From NCBI GenBank assembly GCA_028023455.1, contig JAQFVV010012968.1, positions 219,501 through 283,500 on the forward strand: DNA of 64,000 nucleotides, in the 5' to 3' direction. Source of the stretch: Epiperipatus broadwayi. Its lineage: Eukaryota > Onychophora > Udeonychophora > Euonychophora > Peripatidae. The position numbers were made by a program, and so were the translations under genes. This document shows positions 1 through 13,970 of the stretch, piece by piece. The notes under the pieces were generated by a model. It did not search any database and was not told the origin of the DNA. It was given only the letters and a program-made list of their open reading frames with translations. The stretch's first letter is position 1. Every line of letters starts with the position of its first letter.

Positions 1-747
1 TTAACTTTTAGAAGATTATTTAAAATACACTAAGTCTTTTTTATACGTTATATTTTTAAAGCAATACTTTTAAAAAACAGATTTAATATTCTACATTGAT
101 TTATCTTTATTTTATCTCGTGATAGCTCATGTATTATTTATAAATTTTATAACATGATTTTTAAAATAGTTGTGCAACTTTATTAGATAACTTCCAAGCA
201 TGTGTGTGCATATTTAACTAACATCTGTTTCTACAACACAAGAAACGCTTGTCATAATCTAAAATAACTAACAATTGCATTTTTAAAATAAACATTTTTA
301 TTTAAAATAAATAACGTATTATAACAGATTTTAAATTAATAATTCGATATTATTAAAATCAAATATTAATCTTCTATTTATGTACTTATAAAAATTAAAA
401 TATTTATATTCTTTTATAACATTATTTTATCAACAATAAATATATGCATTTAATTTTAACTTGTCTTTTAAACACTTTTTAGTTTTAAATACCTACTTAT
501 TAAATATATTAATGCAGTATTGATTATGGCCATTTTTCCAACTATATATTGTAATTATCATCATTTAAAATGTCTCTCTCAATATCAGCACAATTTTACA
601 TATCAAATACTCATAGATTGCTTTAATTAAACTTTTTGAAATATTACCATAAGCAAAATTAACATCACATATTCAAATATATCTTAAATTTAAAATTTTT
701 AATAGATTAGCACAAAAATTAAATGGTGACCCATACAAAAGGGCACA

Positions 748-748
<1 letters not shown>
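1..748 (-). repeat. Terminal part of a large TGTRCCC-ended repeat, cut by window edge
   Basis: Read on the minus strand, this stretch aligns along its length with the first about 750 bases of the element at 38989, and more loosely with the end of the copy near 47.7 kb. Its outer end is TTGTGCCCTTTTG at 736-748, followed by a (TA)n tract. Shared landmarks include ATGGCCATAATCAATACTGC, the stretch ATTGTTGATA and TATCACGAGATAAA. No coding capacity is seen. The rest of the element lies left of the window. Confidence 0.75.
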
Positions 749-779
<31 letters not shown>

Positions 780-781
780 AT

Positions 782-825
<44 letters not shown>
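749..825. repeat. (TA)n microsatellite, interrupted
   Basis: Two TA runs are separated by a short TATAATATATTGTA interruption. The tract abuts the TTGTGCCC end of the repeat to its left, as in the other copies of that family. Confidence 0.9.
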
Positions 826-829
<4 letters not shown>

Positions 830-1160
830 CCTACATTTATACTGTACATTAAATTGACTTCTATATAATAATGAAGACAGCACAATTTTAATAAGCATGA
901 TTATTAAGCCAAGTTCTCTTTGCCATTCAAAACTATAACTAATATTCACAATAATATACAACTATAATTTATAGAATTTGATATGTTGGCTGTATACAAT
1001 ATAATCCTATCAGACAAACATCATTATAATTATCAAGCCCACAAAACCACAACTTGTCTTATCTGTGTCACAATATATCTATCAATGCGATTATGATGTG
1101 TGTCCAGAAAATGTTTTATTCATCATCATCAGTCAATCAATTAATCAAACCAGGCCATGT
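826..1160. other. Unassigned AT-rich DNA
   Basis: No gene, RNA or repeat could be supported here. Confidence 0.6.
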
Positions 1161-1161
1161 A

Positions 1162-1249
1162 GAGGCTACCGAAGCTATGTCGAAGCCACCGAAGCTATGT
1201 CGAAGCCACCGAAGCTATGTCGAAATCACCGAAGCTATGTCAAAGCTCC
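1162..1249. repeat. 20-bp minisatellite, about four units
   Basis: The unit ACCGAAGCTATGTCGAAGCC repeats at 1168, 1188, 1208 and 1228 with a few substitutions. It is much richer in G+C than its surroundings and contains CpG. Two overlapping short reading frames run through it only because the repeat lacks stop codons. No coding function is implied. Confidence 0.9.
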
Positions 1250-2924
1250 ATGATGGGCGAACAGAAAACGTACACTATAACCTGCACTCCCAACACCACT
1301 TATATACATTACATGAGTGAAATGCCCAGGTGCCAGTTCTATTAATGACTAGAATAATATAACAAGATATATAATACAAAATTATTATTGAGACTCTTCA
1401 ATTAAGTCTATTTTCAGCTCAGCTCAGTGGGAGGCTATAGGAAGTTCAACAGATACTCGATTATAAGTAAATGAAAGAAGAAATATTACAAAACATTAAA
1501 TATAATGTAAATCCTTTTATTAAGTAATTACATGATAAAGAATCACAATGTTTATTTGTACAATCTATTAAAGTATTCTTTCAACTTAATTTCTTCCTTA
1601 ATCCAAATACAATATATATCAGCTTGCTATAATTATATTACTGAACAATTCTATGACTTGACATATCATAATCTAAACATCTACTTTAATGCCAATCAAG
1701 AAATAAACAATAAGATCACAGGGAATTTAACAAACACAGTTGCATTAAATAAACTACATTGACCCATAAATTATGATTATAAAGTATGATAATATGTAAT
1801 GAAACAAATTGACTAAAATATTCTACTGTGTTTCAATAATAAGTTAATGACAGAAATAGGGTATTTTAATCTCATGTCATCATCTAACAAATATACTAAC
1901 TTGGCAACCTTTCTAATACGTTTATCCAGTGGCAAATGTTCATTATAATGTTTGGATTAAGGAAAACAATATTGTCTGACACCAGCAGGTTTAATATTAT
2001 AACTCTAAAATAATATATCTATTTTATAATAGATTTATGAAATGTGGAGATGTGGAAATGGAAAACACGAATGTATACAATAATAATTCACGACACAGTT
2101 TTAAGATTTTAAATAAATAAAACAAATCATTTATTACACTAAAATAAATTTGGTTTACCATGATATTTACAATTGGACTACTTGTCTTACAGATTTTTAA
2201 ATTATCAAATAAACTTTGAGCATCAGTTTGGGATTATTCCTATTATCAAAGCAAATTAACAATGAAACTTAAATATTCTGACTTCGAACACATGCTTTGC
2301 CTACGTGTTTCATCTACATGACACCAAATAAACAACATGTTTTATTATTAGCACAAATAAAATAAACCAAATTAATTATATTTGGTTCTCAACAAAGCAA
2401 CTTTCTCTAATTGACTAAATAATCACTTTCAATTACGTATACCTTTTCATGCATAGCAACACAATCATGTTCATTCTGATGATTTGATGATTTATAACTT
2501 TTATTTAAATAAATACACTGTATTTTAAAATATTTATTTCCCGTTTTAATCTCAATAACTTTATACTTCTATTTAAAAGAATGTAATGTATTTCAAAACA
2601 TTTATTTGTCATTTTAATTTCAATAACTCTATACTTTATATATGCAATATTATTTATATTATGTGTGTGTGCATGTGTCAAGCAACAATAATAGAAAATA
2701 ATCGTTTCTACAAACTCCCCATTCATTAAGAAAATATCATACAATTATTTTATTTCGGACAATGTCGTAATTCATTAATAAAATAAGACACTAATATTTC
2801 ATCAAGAATTAATTTAACAATTTATCTGGCCACATATTAATTAACACAGAGATATATTTTCATGATTATACAGACTATACATTATAAGGGAAATCTACAT
2901 GAGGAGCAGATAAACTCTTACTGA
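1250..2924. other. Unassigned AT-rich DNA
   Basis: This stretch holds short AT-rich open frames of up to 79 codons with no recognisable domain. No RNA gene or repeat was identified. Confidence 0.55.
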
Positions 2925-3150
2925 ACACTTCTACAATAATTCATCTGATTCTAAATACACTGTTGGTGGAGAACCTTTCCTCATCACCAAGAATCTAAGA
3001 AAGATGTCACATAACTTCCTAAACATCATTTAATCATACTTCAACAATAACTCATCTACTTCTAAATACACTATTGGTGGGGACTTCTTCCTCATCACCA
3101 GGGCTCTAAGAAAACATCACTTAACTTCAAAAAATATCATTTAATCATAC
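2925..3150. repeat. Diverged tandem duplication, about 111-bp period
   Basis: Two adjacent copies share CTAAATACACT, TTGGTGG, CCTCATCACCA and ATCATTTAATCATAC in the same order. The copies start near 2931 and 3042 and differ by many substitutions, so the duplication is old. No coding frame spans it. Confidence 0.75.
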
Positions 3151-5859
3151 GCATATAATATAAACTAGGCTGTACTCATGGAAAATTATTAACATATACT
3201 AAATAAGCAAAATCTTTTATCCCTACAAACATTAGAACGCAATCAGATTTCTTTCCATTCTCAAAACTTTTCTAAATATCGAACATTATAAATACACACT
3301 GGCAGATAAATACACACAGATAACATACTAATCCGTTCAACTCAGTAGAATGTGACAGCATCCAAAATTTATACATAAAATATTCACAAACTGAACTTTC
3401 TCAAACAAATGTCATAATTGTGCAAAACAGACACACACCCGCGAACAAAAATATATATAAAATTAACTCTAAATTACACACTATGCAGGCAACATGGTAA
3501 TTAAATATTGCATTAAGGTATAACTTTTAATTCAGAATAAACTTTAGGTTACTTTTAAAATTTAATAGTTATAATTATTATGAATGAACTTTCTTTCATA
3601 TCTAGCAAACTATTTCTATTATACGTTCATTGATTTTAAAAAGAACAAAATTCTCACTTTGAGATAATAAAGTATACAAAATAAATATAAACCTCTCTAA
3701 TAATATATTTGAAAAAATATTTCTTTCTTTTACCTTCGTAAAAGAACAATAAGACATATTTGTACAAAATCAATTTTTACCAGTGTATTCCTCATTTGGA
3801 TACACTTCAGAGATGATCTAGAAGGTCAAAATAACCCAAATTATAAATAAAACATAATATTAAATAAGCCTATCTATCTATAATATACATTAATAATGAC
3901 AAGCAATAAAAAAAAATAAAGAAACAAAAGTTATTTGTTTTGTAACTTAAAATAAAAGTTCACTTGCAAAGCTCTGCTCCAGGTTTATGAAACAATATAG
4001 GACACATTCCAAACTGAATTTAAACATAAAAATGAATTTCTGCAGGACCACTAAAAATATAATCATAACTTAAATATGACCTAGCACCTCCAATGTTCAT
4101 AGCTGAGCTATTTGAGTTTACTATGTCACATATAAGGAATCAATTTCTCTTTTATTATGATGAAACTATGACATTTTTAGCTACTGTTGAACAGGAATTA
4201 TTTCACTGACTCTGTAGCAATTTTAAATTAAGTACACAATTATTCTTAGTAGTTTTCTTGAATAGCATTTGACACTTTATAATGTATTATATGCATGGTT
4301 TATTTTTAAATATTGTCAATTAAGATACCATGATTCTTTAGTAATTCCACAATTAATAATACTTTGTTTTATATTCCATCTTTATCGAAGAGAACAAAAA
4401 TTACCCGCATTTCTATCCTTCCATTCGATTTAAGCAAATACATAATTTGAAGTAACTCACATTTTATTTCCTTCATTTAAAATACATATTATTTCCAGAA
4501 ATACCAGATAAATAAATACTGTCATCTCTTTATGATGAATTTAAATATGGCATGATTTATCAAAATATGCATATCCTTAATTTTATGTTTAATCCTCACA
4601 AAAACATAACACGGAAAATAGTGAAAAATTAAAATATATTCTGTAAAATAGTTCTGCATGCGTTTTCCAGATATATTAAAAGACACACATTGGTTAATGA
4701 TACAACAATAATATTCATGCAATTTATTCTTATTTAAAATGACAATTAAATGAAGTAATGTAGACTGGACGTTATCAACATACATTTTTAAAAGAGCAAT
4801 AGTTATGAAGCGGTTAATTCAAAATGTTTAAATCAAGGAGAGCAAAGTAAACTAATTTACCTTTTTTAAAATTTAGAATTGCATCCTAATTAACTTTTCC
4901 CATAATAAATTTCTTAAGATCCTTTTAAAGTTTTACTCCAAAGCCTTTAAAATCAATTTGACTTCAGCAACTGGCTTTAATTTTCACAATAATGAGCCAC
5001 TGTTTACTGGCTACAATTACAATACATAATAAGCAAATTTTTACTGGAGATCTTTGTTAAATAGCTATCTTTAGCAAAAGGTCATTTTCCTTCACAAGGT
5101 TACACCCATGCTTCTTTTATATCTAAGATAATTATATATTCAAAAAAAAAATTTTCTAAAAAAAAAAAAATCACTCTGATTAAATCAAGACAAAAATAAT
5201 AATAAAATAAATATCTTTTACAAACTTGAAAGAAAAATGAATATTAATTAACTATTAAATAAAAATGATTAATAATTTATTTAATTTGTAAAATGATTCA
5301 TTGATTCAACTATATATTAACCATTGGAAAGAAATATATATTTGTTAAATTATTTAAGATAATTACTGTAATTTAAATGTTTTTATTGTACATGTACTAT
5401 TGTTTGCTGTTATTAAAAGATGAAAATGAAATGAAAATGATGCCGAGTCATACATGCATACACATGTACTACAACCTAAATAGTAAACTATCTTAACTAA
5501 ATATAATTGAAATGGCTATTAATTGTTGACAAAAGGATAAGTATTAAAGAATAAGGATTTTGAAACCCTTCAACCAGTACTACACTAATATAAAATAACC
5601 ATGCATCCTTCTGACAAAATATATCAATTCCATTAATAAACAACTCTTCCTCACATTAAATACCCCATTAACTACAATAATAATAAAGAATACTTATAAT
5701 GTGGTCAATCAACTGCATAAGCAATCCATATCTAAGCTTTAAACAATTTCCAGCAAAAAATTTCAAAATTCTAAGGCTATTTCATTTTTTTTAAAATATA
5801 ATATAACTATTCGATGCAGATACAAAGCATCTCAATTCCTTGTGCCCATTCAGATGGTC

Positions 5860-5860
<1 letters not shown>
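3151..5860. other. Unassigned AT-rich DNA
   Basis: No gene or defined repeat was found beyond short A/T homopolymers near 5142-5170. The longest open frame (minus strand, 4522-4785, 87 codons) has low-complexity composition and no recognisable motif. Confidence 0.55.

Positions 5861-5948
<88 letters not shown>
5861..5948. repeat. (TA)n microsatellite, about 44 units
   Basis: An uninterrupted alternating AT run. Long perfect runs like this are usually length-polymorphic. Confidence 0.95.
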
Positions 5949-5950
<2 letters not shown>

Positions 5951-6865
5951 TAAAAAAATCTGTTAAAAACACAGTTGGTTTAGCAGATAGTGATAATACA
6001 AAAAATCAAGAATATTTGTTTGCTTGAATGATTATCATCTTGAAAATAAGGTATAATACAAATTTTATTCATATCCTTTAACACTTTAAAACAGATAATA
6101 TTTTAATATAATGGTATTCTACCGAATTAATTATGTATATAGTACTCTAAGTTAAATTGTTTCTTCATAAATAATGTTGAACTGTCTTTGATATAATAGA
6201 AATGCATTGAATAAATTTAATTTAAAAATGTTGTATTGTTTTGAAATTTTAATGGTGAATCATAAGTCTAATCATTTTGTTGAGTATCTTTCTGAATGTA
6301 ATAATTTTAATCTACATTGTAAGAAGACATTTTATTGAATTGGGAATGCAAGAGATTTACCAGTAACAGACTTTGTAAAAAAGAAAATTAGTGTTAAGCA
6401 AGTTTTATTGTTTGTAAAAGAAGCATACTGCCATTTACATTATAAAGTTTACCTAAATGTTGTCATGAAAAAATTTAATAGTAATTTCTGTTACTGAAAG
6501 TATATGATAGAGGATGGAATACAGTTTAAAGTTGCAACAACTTAAGATGGTGATAGCATTTAGAATAAATATTTGTTGCAAAACAAGATCAAAGACAGCT
6601 TCACAAGAAGTCTAATATATAAATAAAAATATCAATGTACTTTATATGTGCAGACATTTTCACATTTGTATAGTCATTATAAAATTCATTCTTTACATTT
6701 TATTTTTAATTGTATTCTAATTTTTTTTTCCTTCTCTCTCTCTCTATTTTTGGAGTTTCTCATACTCATTTACAACTAAATATGAATGATGATGACGTGT
6801 ATGGACATGTTTTTGTTTGTATACTTGTATTATACATTTATATATATATATATATATATATATTC

Positions 6866-6921
<56 letters not shown>

Positions 6922-8043
6922 TTATGAATGTGTGCATATGCATTTGAATATGTAATAAATTATTATAGTATTTAATTTGATATTATTTTTTTGGTTTAAA
7001 TTTTTAAATTTATTTTGAATAATAAATTTATTGTATATTTTTTAAAGATTTTTTTTGTTCCTTTTTATTATTAACTTATTGTTATTAAAAACATCTATAT
7101 ATTAATATTTCACACAATGTTTAATAATTTTTTTAATGAAAATTCATTATCATATTTTTTTGATATTTGCATAATTTAATTAGTGTTTTATATTTTGTTA
7201 TGAATATTGTTAATCATTTTATTATTTTTTTCAATTTTATTCACTCTTCTTCTACACATTTTTTACGATGTTTGCAAAAATAATATTCAATTTAATCACA
7301 TTACAGTTGAATGAGAATTTAAAAAAGACAGAAAGTAATATTATTATATAACAGGAGTGGATTCTTCAAAGAATCAGCCACTATCACACTTTACTGAGAT
7401 GAGTGAAAGTGTATTTTAAAATGTAAAACTGCTAGTTTTTTTTATTAATAATTAGAAGTTATTCTTTTAAATTTATAAATGCAATAAATATGCATTAAAT
7501 TTCAGTATTTTTTTTAAAATACATGATTTCTATTCTTTCCATAATACTATTGTTTTTACTTTTTTTAAATCTATTTTTTAAATAATATTACAAATAATGA
7601 AGATTATAAATTATCAAAGAAAATATTGAAAATGTGTTTTGATATAAATTTTTAATCCCAAAATCTGAAATTACTGACTAAATTTTATATGAAAATTTTG
7701 GTTTGCAGAATTATTAAGTATCTTATGAATGATAACACACAATAGTAATTATTGTTTTGCATATTACATAACAAAAGTAATTATTTATTTCATGTATTTT
7801 CAGATAATTTTTGTTTTAAAAAAAGTTACTAAATTTGAAAGATTTCATTCAATTTTTTATAAACAATAAAATGGTGTATGTCTTCTTTTTATTTTTATTT
7901 TTTTTTCAGAATTTGATGCTCAGAAATGTAGTGATTGGAGCCATTACAATACAGTAGTGCATTAAGGATGAACAATAATGCCTTTTTGTATTATATAAGT
8001 CTATTGCTTATAAATATCTTAATTTGATTGTTAATATGGTGGA

Positions 8044-8045
<2 letters not shown>
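5949..8045. other. Unassigned AT-rich DNA with (TA)n and (TC)n tracts
   Basis: Contains a (CT)n run near 6732-6746 and two TA runs at about 6840-6862 and 6872-6915. Otherwise it is T-rich DNA without a credible gene. The reading frames across the TA runs encode only Tyr-Ile repeats. Confidence 0.6.
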
Positions 8046-8047
<2 letters not shown>

Positions 8048-8097
<50 letters not shown>

Positions 8098-8112
8098 ATA
8101 TATATATATATA
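8048..8112. repeat. (TCTA)n then (TA)n compound microsatellite
   Basis: About 12 TCTA tetranucleotide units run directly into a TA tract. Confidence 0.95.
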
Positions 8113-9930
8113 ACAAAATTATATATATATCGATGTACTTTTTTTTTTATATTAATGTAAAATATAAATATTTTGTGCATAAAAGTGTTATTATTGCAGT
8201 TATTGTTGTTTTGGAATTTTTATGTACCCATTTCAATGATAGATTCCCCCCCCCCCAATGATTTGTTCTTTTTCATGTTTCTTTCCTTTTTATATCTTTA
8301 TCAATCTTAATAACAGCTACTTTCAAATAAGAAATTTAATCAGATTTAGTTTACATAGATCTTGGAAATTAAATCTTGTTTTATTTTTGTTTTTGTTTTC
8401 ATGACTTTTTTTTTAAGAAGATACTTTTTTTATATTTATCATCTTAATACATTGATTGTATGTATATTGAAATCAAGATTTATTCAGTTTGTTTGTCTTA
8501 TTTGATATTTCCATTAACTGACAATAATGTGCATTTATACAATATAACCTTCCAACAATTTGCATTGCTATATAGTGTTGACACTTTTTATTAGAACCAT
8601 GACTATCATGTTTTTTTTAATATTTTCATCATTCTATTTTACATCTAATTTAAGAAGATCTTCTGTTTTATAAAATAAGTTATTTTATGCTTTTTTAAAC
8701 TTTAAAGCTTTTAATTCACAGAACAAGCATAAACTTTATCATGTTATTCTTATATGAATGTTATGACATGAAGCTGCAATTTAACATATTTAACAAGAAT
8801 TCTTGTTCTACATTTATTATTTAATATATATACTATCTCTGTAATTTAATACAGTTTTTATTTTCTTATTTACTTTGTCAAAAAGTTTTGCAATAATTTA
8901 TAAGTAATACTTAAATTTCCTTTGTATCCAGGATTTCAAATAATTTATTATTCTATAGCAATTTGTACTTCTTTTACTATATAATTCTAAAGTCTAAATA
9001 AATTAATGCTTTCTTTAGAAGTGAATAAAGGCTTGACATCGAAGTAATTTATTAGTGTAATTACTTTTTCACAATAAAAAATCAAGAATAAGATTTTCAC
9101 CTTTTTGTTTATGAAATATATATTTATTTAGTGAAATATCTTGGATAACAACATTTATAATGAAGATTAGGATATGTATGAAGTTTCAGAATGGGTTGTC
9201 AATGAGATTAATCTTATAAGTATTTGTTTCTGTGAGTTCAAAGTAATGTAATCACTCAAATTTTAAGTTTTACAAAACATTATTCAATTTGAATGGAATA
9301 TTATAAATTATTTCATGCTTTAAAACTTTCAGGTCACTATGTCTTTATGAATCATTAGTGGATTAGAGTTGTGAATATGTACACCAGAATTAATATGTTC
9401 ATTTATATATAAATAATATATTTGTGATTCATTTCTTTTCTTGTCATACATCTATAGTAAGAGTGGTAGCTTGAAATTTTTATATGAGGAGATTGAGGTG
9501 TTCATTTTAAAATCTTAAATTTAATTGGTTGTACAGATTTTTGAATGTATTATTATTCAGTTACTAAATGTAAAGCTAAAACTTCAGATTAATTATCATT
9601 TGAGTATAACACAAATGTACATCTATTGTTATGTAAGCACTATCATACAGGCATATTTATTTTTATACAGTTGCTGGATCAACATCCATTTATTTAACCT
9701 AAATTGACACGTGATCATTATCCTCCATCTAATTATATCTAAATACTTATTTACTGATTCTGGATTTCTGGTATAGTTAGTTGTAGGCTTACACCTGAAA
9801 TAAAATCTCTGTTTTCTTATGATCAAAAATATCTTTTCATGAGCATTCAGTTTGAATTTGAACTAAAGTTACTGTCACAGAAGGCAGATCTACAGAACTT
9901 TTAAATATATATATAAATTTGGGTACTTAC
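8113..9930. other. Unassigned AT-rich DNA
   Basis: Contains a C homopolymer at 8247-8256 and no supportable gene. Two overlapping opposite-strand frames at 9525-9826 (60 and 65 codons) show no family motif. Confidence 0.55.
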
Positions 9931-10179
9931 GGATAATTCAACCGATGACGTATTTGACTTACCGATTTCCCTTCTGGTAGACATCATCGTTTTTTGCATG
10001 ACAACATTGTCATGGCAATAAAGTGACTGGCGTGATTAATCCATCAGAGAGTCAATTTTTTTTTTTTTCACCCACGAGATTTAAAATTCAGAGAGAGGTT
10101 TGGGAAATTTTTTGATTTTTCTGTCTATTGTGATTTTGCTATCCACGGCATCACAGTTACTTTTTTGAGCTGTTAATTT

Positions 10180-11160
10180 GGGTAAAGTGTTTTATTTATC
10201 TGTTTATTTTAAATTTACAAAAATTTTTTGTTAATATTTCTACAATTCTGAAACTTACATTGAATTACGTTTAATGTATTATGTTTAATGTGTAAATAAT
10301 TTTCAATAATTTTTTAAAACAAATTTGGAATATACATTACCAAATGCATGTGATAACACGGTTTCTCCAAGGATGCCATTAATGCCAGATTTGCATTAAT
10401 TCGGGTAAAGTGTTTTATTTGTTTATTTTAAATTTACAAAAACTTTTTGTTAATATTTCTACATTACGTTTTTAATGTGTAAATAATTTGCAATAATTTT
10501 TTAAAACAATTTTGCAATATGCAGTACATTTTTAAAATTACCAAATGCATGTAAAAGTGTGGCATTTTCTCGACACCATTAATACTAGATTTGCATTAAA
10601 TCGTGTCTTTTTTATTTAGCTGTTTATTTAAAATTTACAAAATTTTTGTTAATATTTCTACAATTCTGAAACTTACATTGAATTACGTTTAATGTGTTAC
10701 ATTTAATGTGTAAATAATTTTCAATAATTTTTTAAAACAAATTTGGAATATACATTACCAAATGCATGTGATAACACGGTTTCTCCAAGGACGCCATTAA
10801 TGCCAGATTCGCATTAATTCGGGTAAAGTGTTTTATTTGTTTATTTTAAATTTACAAAAATTTTTTGTTAATATTTCTACACTACATTTTTAATGTGTAA
10901 ATAATTTGCAATAAATTTTTAAACAATTTTGCAATATACAGTATGTTTTTAAAATTACCAAATGCATGTAAAAGTACGGCGTTTTCTCGATGCCATTAAT
11001 ACCAGATTGGCATTAAATTGCGTCTTTTTTATTTAGCTGTTTATTTAAAATTTACAAAAATGTTTTGTTAATATTTCTACAGTTCTCGAACTTATTTACA
11101 AAAAATATTTGTTAATATTTCTACAATTTTGAAACTTACATTGAATTACGTTTTAATTTT
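10180..11160. repeat. Higher-order tandem array, two alternating about 210-bp subunits
   Basis: Subunits begin near 10180, 10403, 10603, 10821 and 11021. Odd and even subunits form two related types, and like types recur about 418-420 bp apart. Shared landmarks are TTTACAAAAA, TGTTAATATTTCTACA, CCAAATGCATGT and GCCATTAAT. The first type reads GATAACACGGTTTCTCCAAG and the second reads GTAAAAGTG or GTAAAAGTACGGCG at the equivalent point. The array sits inside the TIR-bounded element. Confidence 0.85.
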
Positions 11161-11463
11161 ATTTTTAATTTCTGAATTATATCATACAGAAAAATTTTTT
11201 TTGTCATCAGCAATTATAAAAATTACAACTATGAGAGTAATATAATGTCTGATACATGTGTACGCTGAGCCTGTGGCTCGTCAAAAACATCTAGAGGCCC
11301 CCACCAATTCCAGCGCCATGTGCTGCTGTATTTTAAAATTGAGAATAATATTTTGATGCATGCATGTACATTTTTTTTATTTTTTTTTTTATTTTTTTTT
11401 TAGTATTTGCCTGACCTGCATCAGATTTTTTTTCATTTTTGAATAGTTTTTAGCATGTGACCT

Positions 11464-11661
11464 GGATAATTCAACTGATGACATATTACCCTGAAGGCAT
11501 ATCAGTCTAATCTTGTGATTCTTAATGTACCGTGTTCACGTGATCTGTGAACACATTTTAGCGATTACATGTGTCCGCAGATCACTTGGAGACGTTATCT
11601 TAAAAATCACAACATCAGACTGATATGCCTTCAGGGTAATACGTCATCAGTTGAATTATCC
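11464..11661. mobile_element. 198-bp MITE-like inverted repeat
   Basis: The two ends pair over about 60 bp, including TTACCCTGAAGGCATATCAG. An inner hairpin lies around GTTCACGTGATCTGTGAACA. The element is folded almost completely, has no reading frame and shares its ends with the left end at 9931. Confidence 0.8.
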
Positions 11662-11974
11662 ATAACAATCTAAACTTGAACTAGGGATAAGCTTTTGTTT
11701 AATAAATAATTAATAATAACCCTTAATATATTTAAATAAAGTGGTTTGTGTCAAAATTCTACTTGTAGAAAATTTGGCATATGCAATCAAATTATAATAA
11801 TTAGCTATCTATATAATAGTAAACAAATAATGAAAATGTATGTAAAAGATTGTGTTCAGGTCAGAATGATGAGTTCTGATTTAGTATAAAATGCTCATCT
11901 TAAATATTATTTTTCGGTTTTACATCTCTTTGGCATATATTGTGAAAATGAGTGATAGCGTATAGAAGTTTGAA

Positions 11975-12011
<37 letters not shown>

Positions 12012-13808
12012 GTTAAATTTAAATATATCTAAAAATGTTTATATGAAGTTAAATTATAATATGCGCTTTAAATGTCTTATTCACTTGAAAAATGTGACGT
12101 AGATGTTTAACTATGCATTCATAATGAGAGAGATTAGTCTAACTTTTGATATGATTAAGTTAAGATGATAGACATAATGATAAAAACAAAAACTTGAATT
12201 TATATATATATACACTGTTTAATTTATTTATTTATTTTTAAATATTTCTACGATTTTTTAATGTATTTATTATTTTACAATATAAAAGAAAAATACTAAA
12301 TAATTAACTAATTTAAGTTTGAATTATCCAAATAGTCACACGCTCGTCAGAATGTTATATACTTGTAAATAAATTTTGTATTAGGTTGAGTATTAAAAAT
12401 GAATGGTTTTACAATTTTTATTAATATATACTTTTATTGTTATTGACAAAGACCTGTTTTTTGTCTGACAGATGTTTCAGACATATTTTAAACTTGGCAC
12501 ATTTTTTCCATGAGTGAGTTAAACTTTTTTGTTTATCTTTTTTTTACCCCAATTAGTTATACAATATTTAATTTTAATCTCTCATTTATAAAGAAGTAGG
12601 TTAATTCTTTGATCTATTTACAGAACTCGATATAATAGCTATTTTATTTAAAATAAAGTTGCTAAATTACTAAAATAATTTTAATTATTATATTAAATAA
12701 ACTTGATTAATAGCTTCCAGAATATAAGCACAGAATTTTTAAATATATAAGTAACATTATATTAAAACAAACAATAATTATATTGAAAGTAAACAAAATA
12801 ATCTTAATTTTAGTATAAAGAGATTATATTAAATTTAAATTAATACAGGAACTACAGATACTTGGATACTTATCGGCTGAGTAACCCAAAATTCAGTTTG
12901 ATCAGTTAAGAGACCTCTTGAGCTGAACTCCATTGTAATGTTCAGATGTCACATGACCTTCCAAAAATAAGTATTTATGGTTAAATATTTTATAAGTTTT
13001 TGTACTCAACTTGCTTCTTGAATGATCATCATATGATCATGTGACATATGAGCAACTAAATATATGATTTTTTAAACCATGTATTAATTTTACAATATAT
13101 TATTTTAGCATGCACACAAGTACTAATACTATTATTTTTTGAGGGAATTATACTCCATTAGATGGTATAGAGTTATATATCCGCCATATGTTTTAAAGAT
13201 ACATTACTTACAAAATGTCTTTAATATAATCTAAAACTATTTTTCCACCTCCTCCTACATGTTTAACAAAAAAAAAATACATCTGATCATATGACCACAT
13301 ATTCTCTCATGATCACATTATTTATATATATATAATATCCTGTTTAGAAGTATTGCAGCTTATTCAAGCAATCAGTAATGACCATAACTATTATAAGTTT
13401 TGCATTGCTTGGTACAGCAGTAGAGTGGCAGATGTTGAAGTTTAAGATCCATAGATTATATCAAGCTCTGATCCATCTAATACTTGAAATTTTTTATGAG
13501 CTTCTGAACTATGGAGACATTTGATTATTTTTTTTTTATATTCTTTATATAAATATGTTAATGATTCTCATTAATTAATTGAATCTAAATTATTATATTT
13601 TATGTAGGTTGATACAGACTTTAAAGTTTATTCAAAGTCAATATATTTTTTTTTGTAAATTGAATATTATAATATGTAATAAATAAATGATAATAAGGAA
13701 ATAGGAAAGAGATTTGTATTTTGGGCCAACTGAAAAATATTAGCTTCTAGTGGAAATACAGTTTGGGGATCATTCGTTTTTGTTTTTAGAATATTTATTT
13801 ATATGAAA
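11662..13808. other. Unassigned AT-rich DNA
   Basis: Contains a TA tract at about 11979-12007, flanked by a short duplicated segment (GAAGTTAAATT twice within 12009-12060). No gene was seen. Confidence 0.55.
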
Positions 13809-13970
13809 TAAAAGAGAATGACTAAGCATCGCAAACTAGTCTGGGGATATTGGATGAGTAGGCACTAGATGGGGATTTTATGCACAAACCTTCTGGCATC
13901 CATTGACTAATCTGGTTGGCACAGGGTGGCACTACTGTATGGAGAGTTTTTCCTGTTTAAAAGAGAATGA
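13809..13970 (-). mobile_element. Short repeat copy with 13-bp flanking direct repeats
   Basis: The core at 13822-13957 is the reverse complement of the left part of the element at 28424 (shared GGCACTAGATGGGGATTTTA and CCTTCTGGCATCCATTGA), with one inverted terminus missing. It is bracketed by perfect direct repeats TAAAAGAGAATGA at 13809-13821 and 13958-13970, consistent with a target-site duplication. No coding frame. Confidence 0.7.

Larger units (their letters stand above)
9931..11661. mobile_element. Non-autonomous TIR element with internal tandem repeats
   Basis: The ends are matching inverted repeats of about 24 bp. The left end begins GGATAATTCAACCGATGACG at 9931; the right end (11638-11661) reads the same on the minus strand with C to T at one position. 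A third copy of the terminus at 11464-11487 faces the right end, so the last 198 bp look like a self-contained MITE. Between the ends lies a higher-order tandem array (listed separately). There is no transposase. A clear target duplication could not be fixed, so the superfamily is not assigned. The composite could be one element with a duplicated end, or a MITE nested beside an older copy. Confidence 0.65.

Noticed and set aside
1162-1249. CRISPR-like array from regularly spaced repeats
   Set aside because: The 20-bp units are directly contiguous with no spacers, in eukaryotic DNA.
11464-11661. CUGAUGA in the MITE ends as a possible hammerhead
   Set aside because: The following sequence has GAAG rather than GAAA and no stem II; it is just the inverted terminus.
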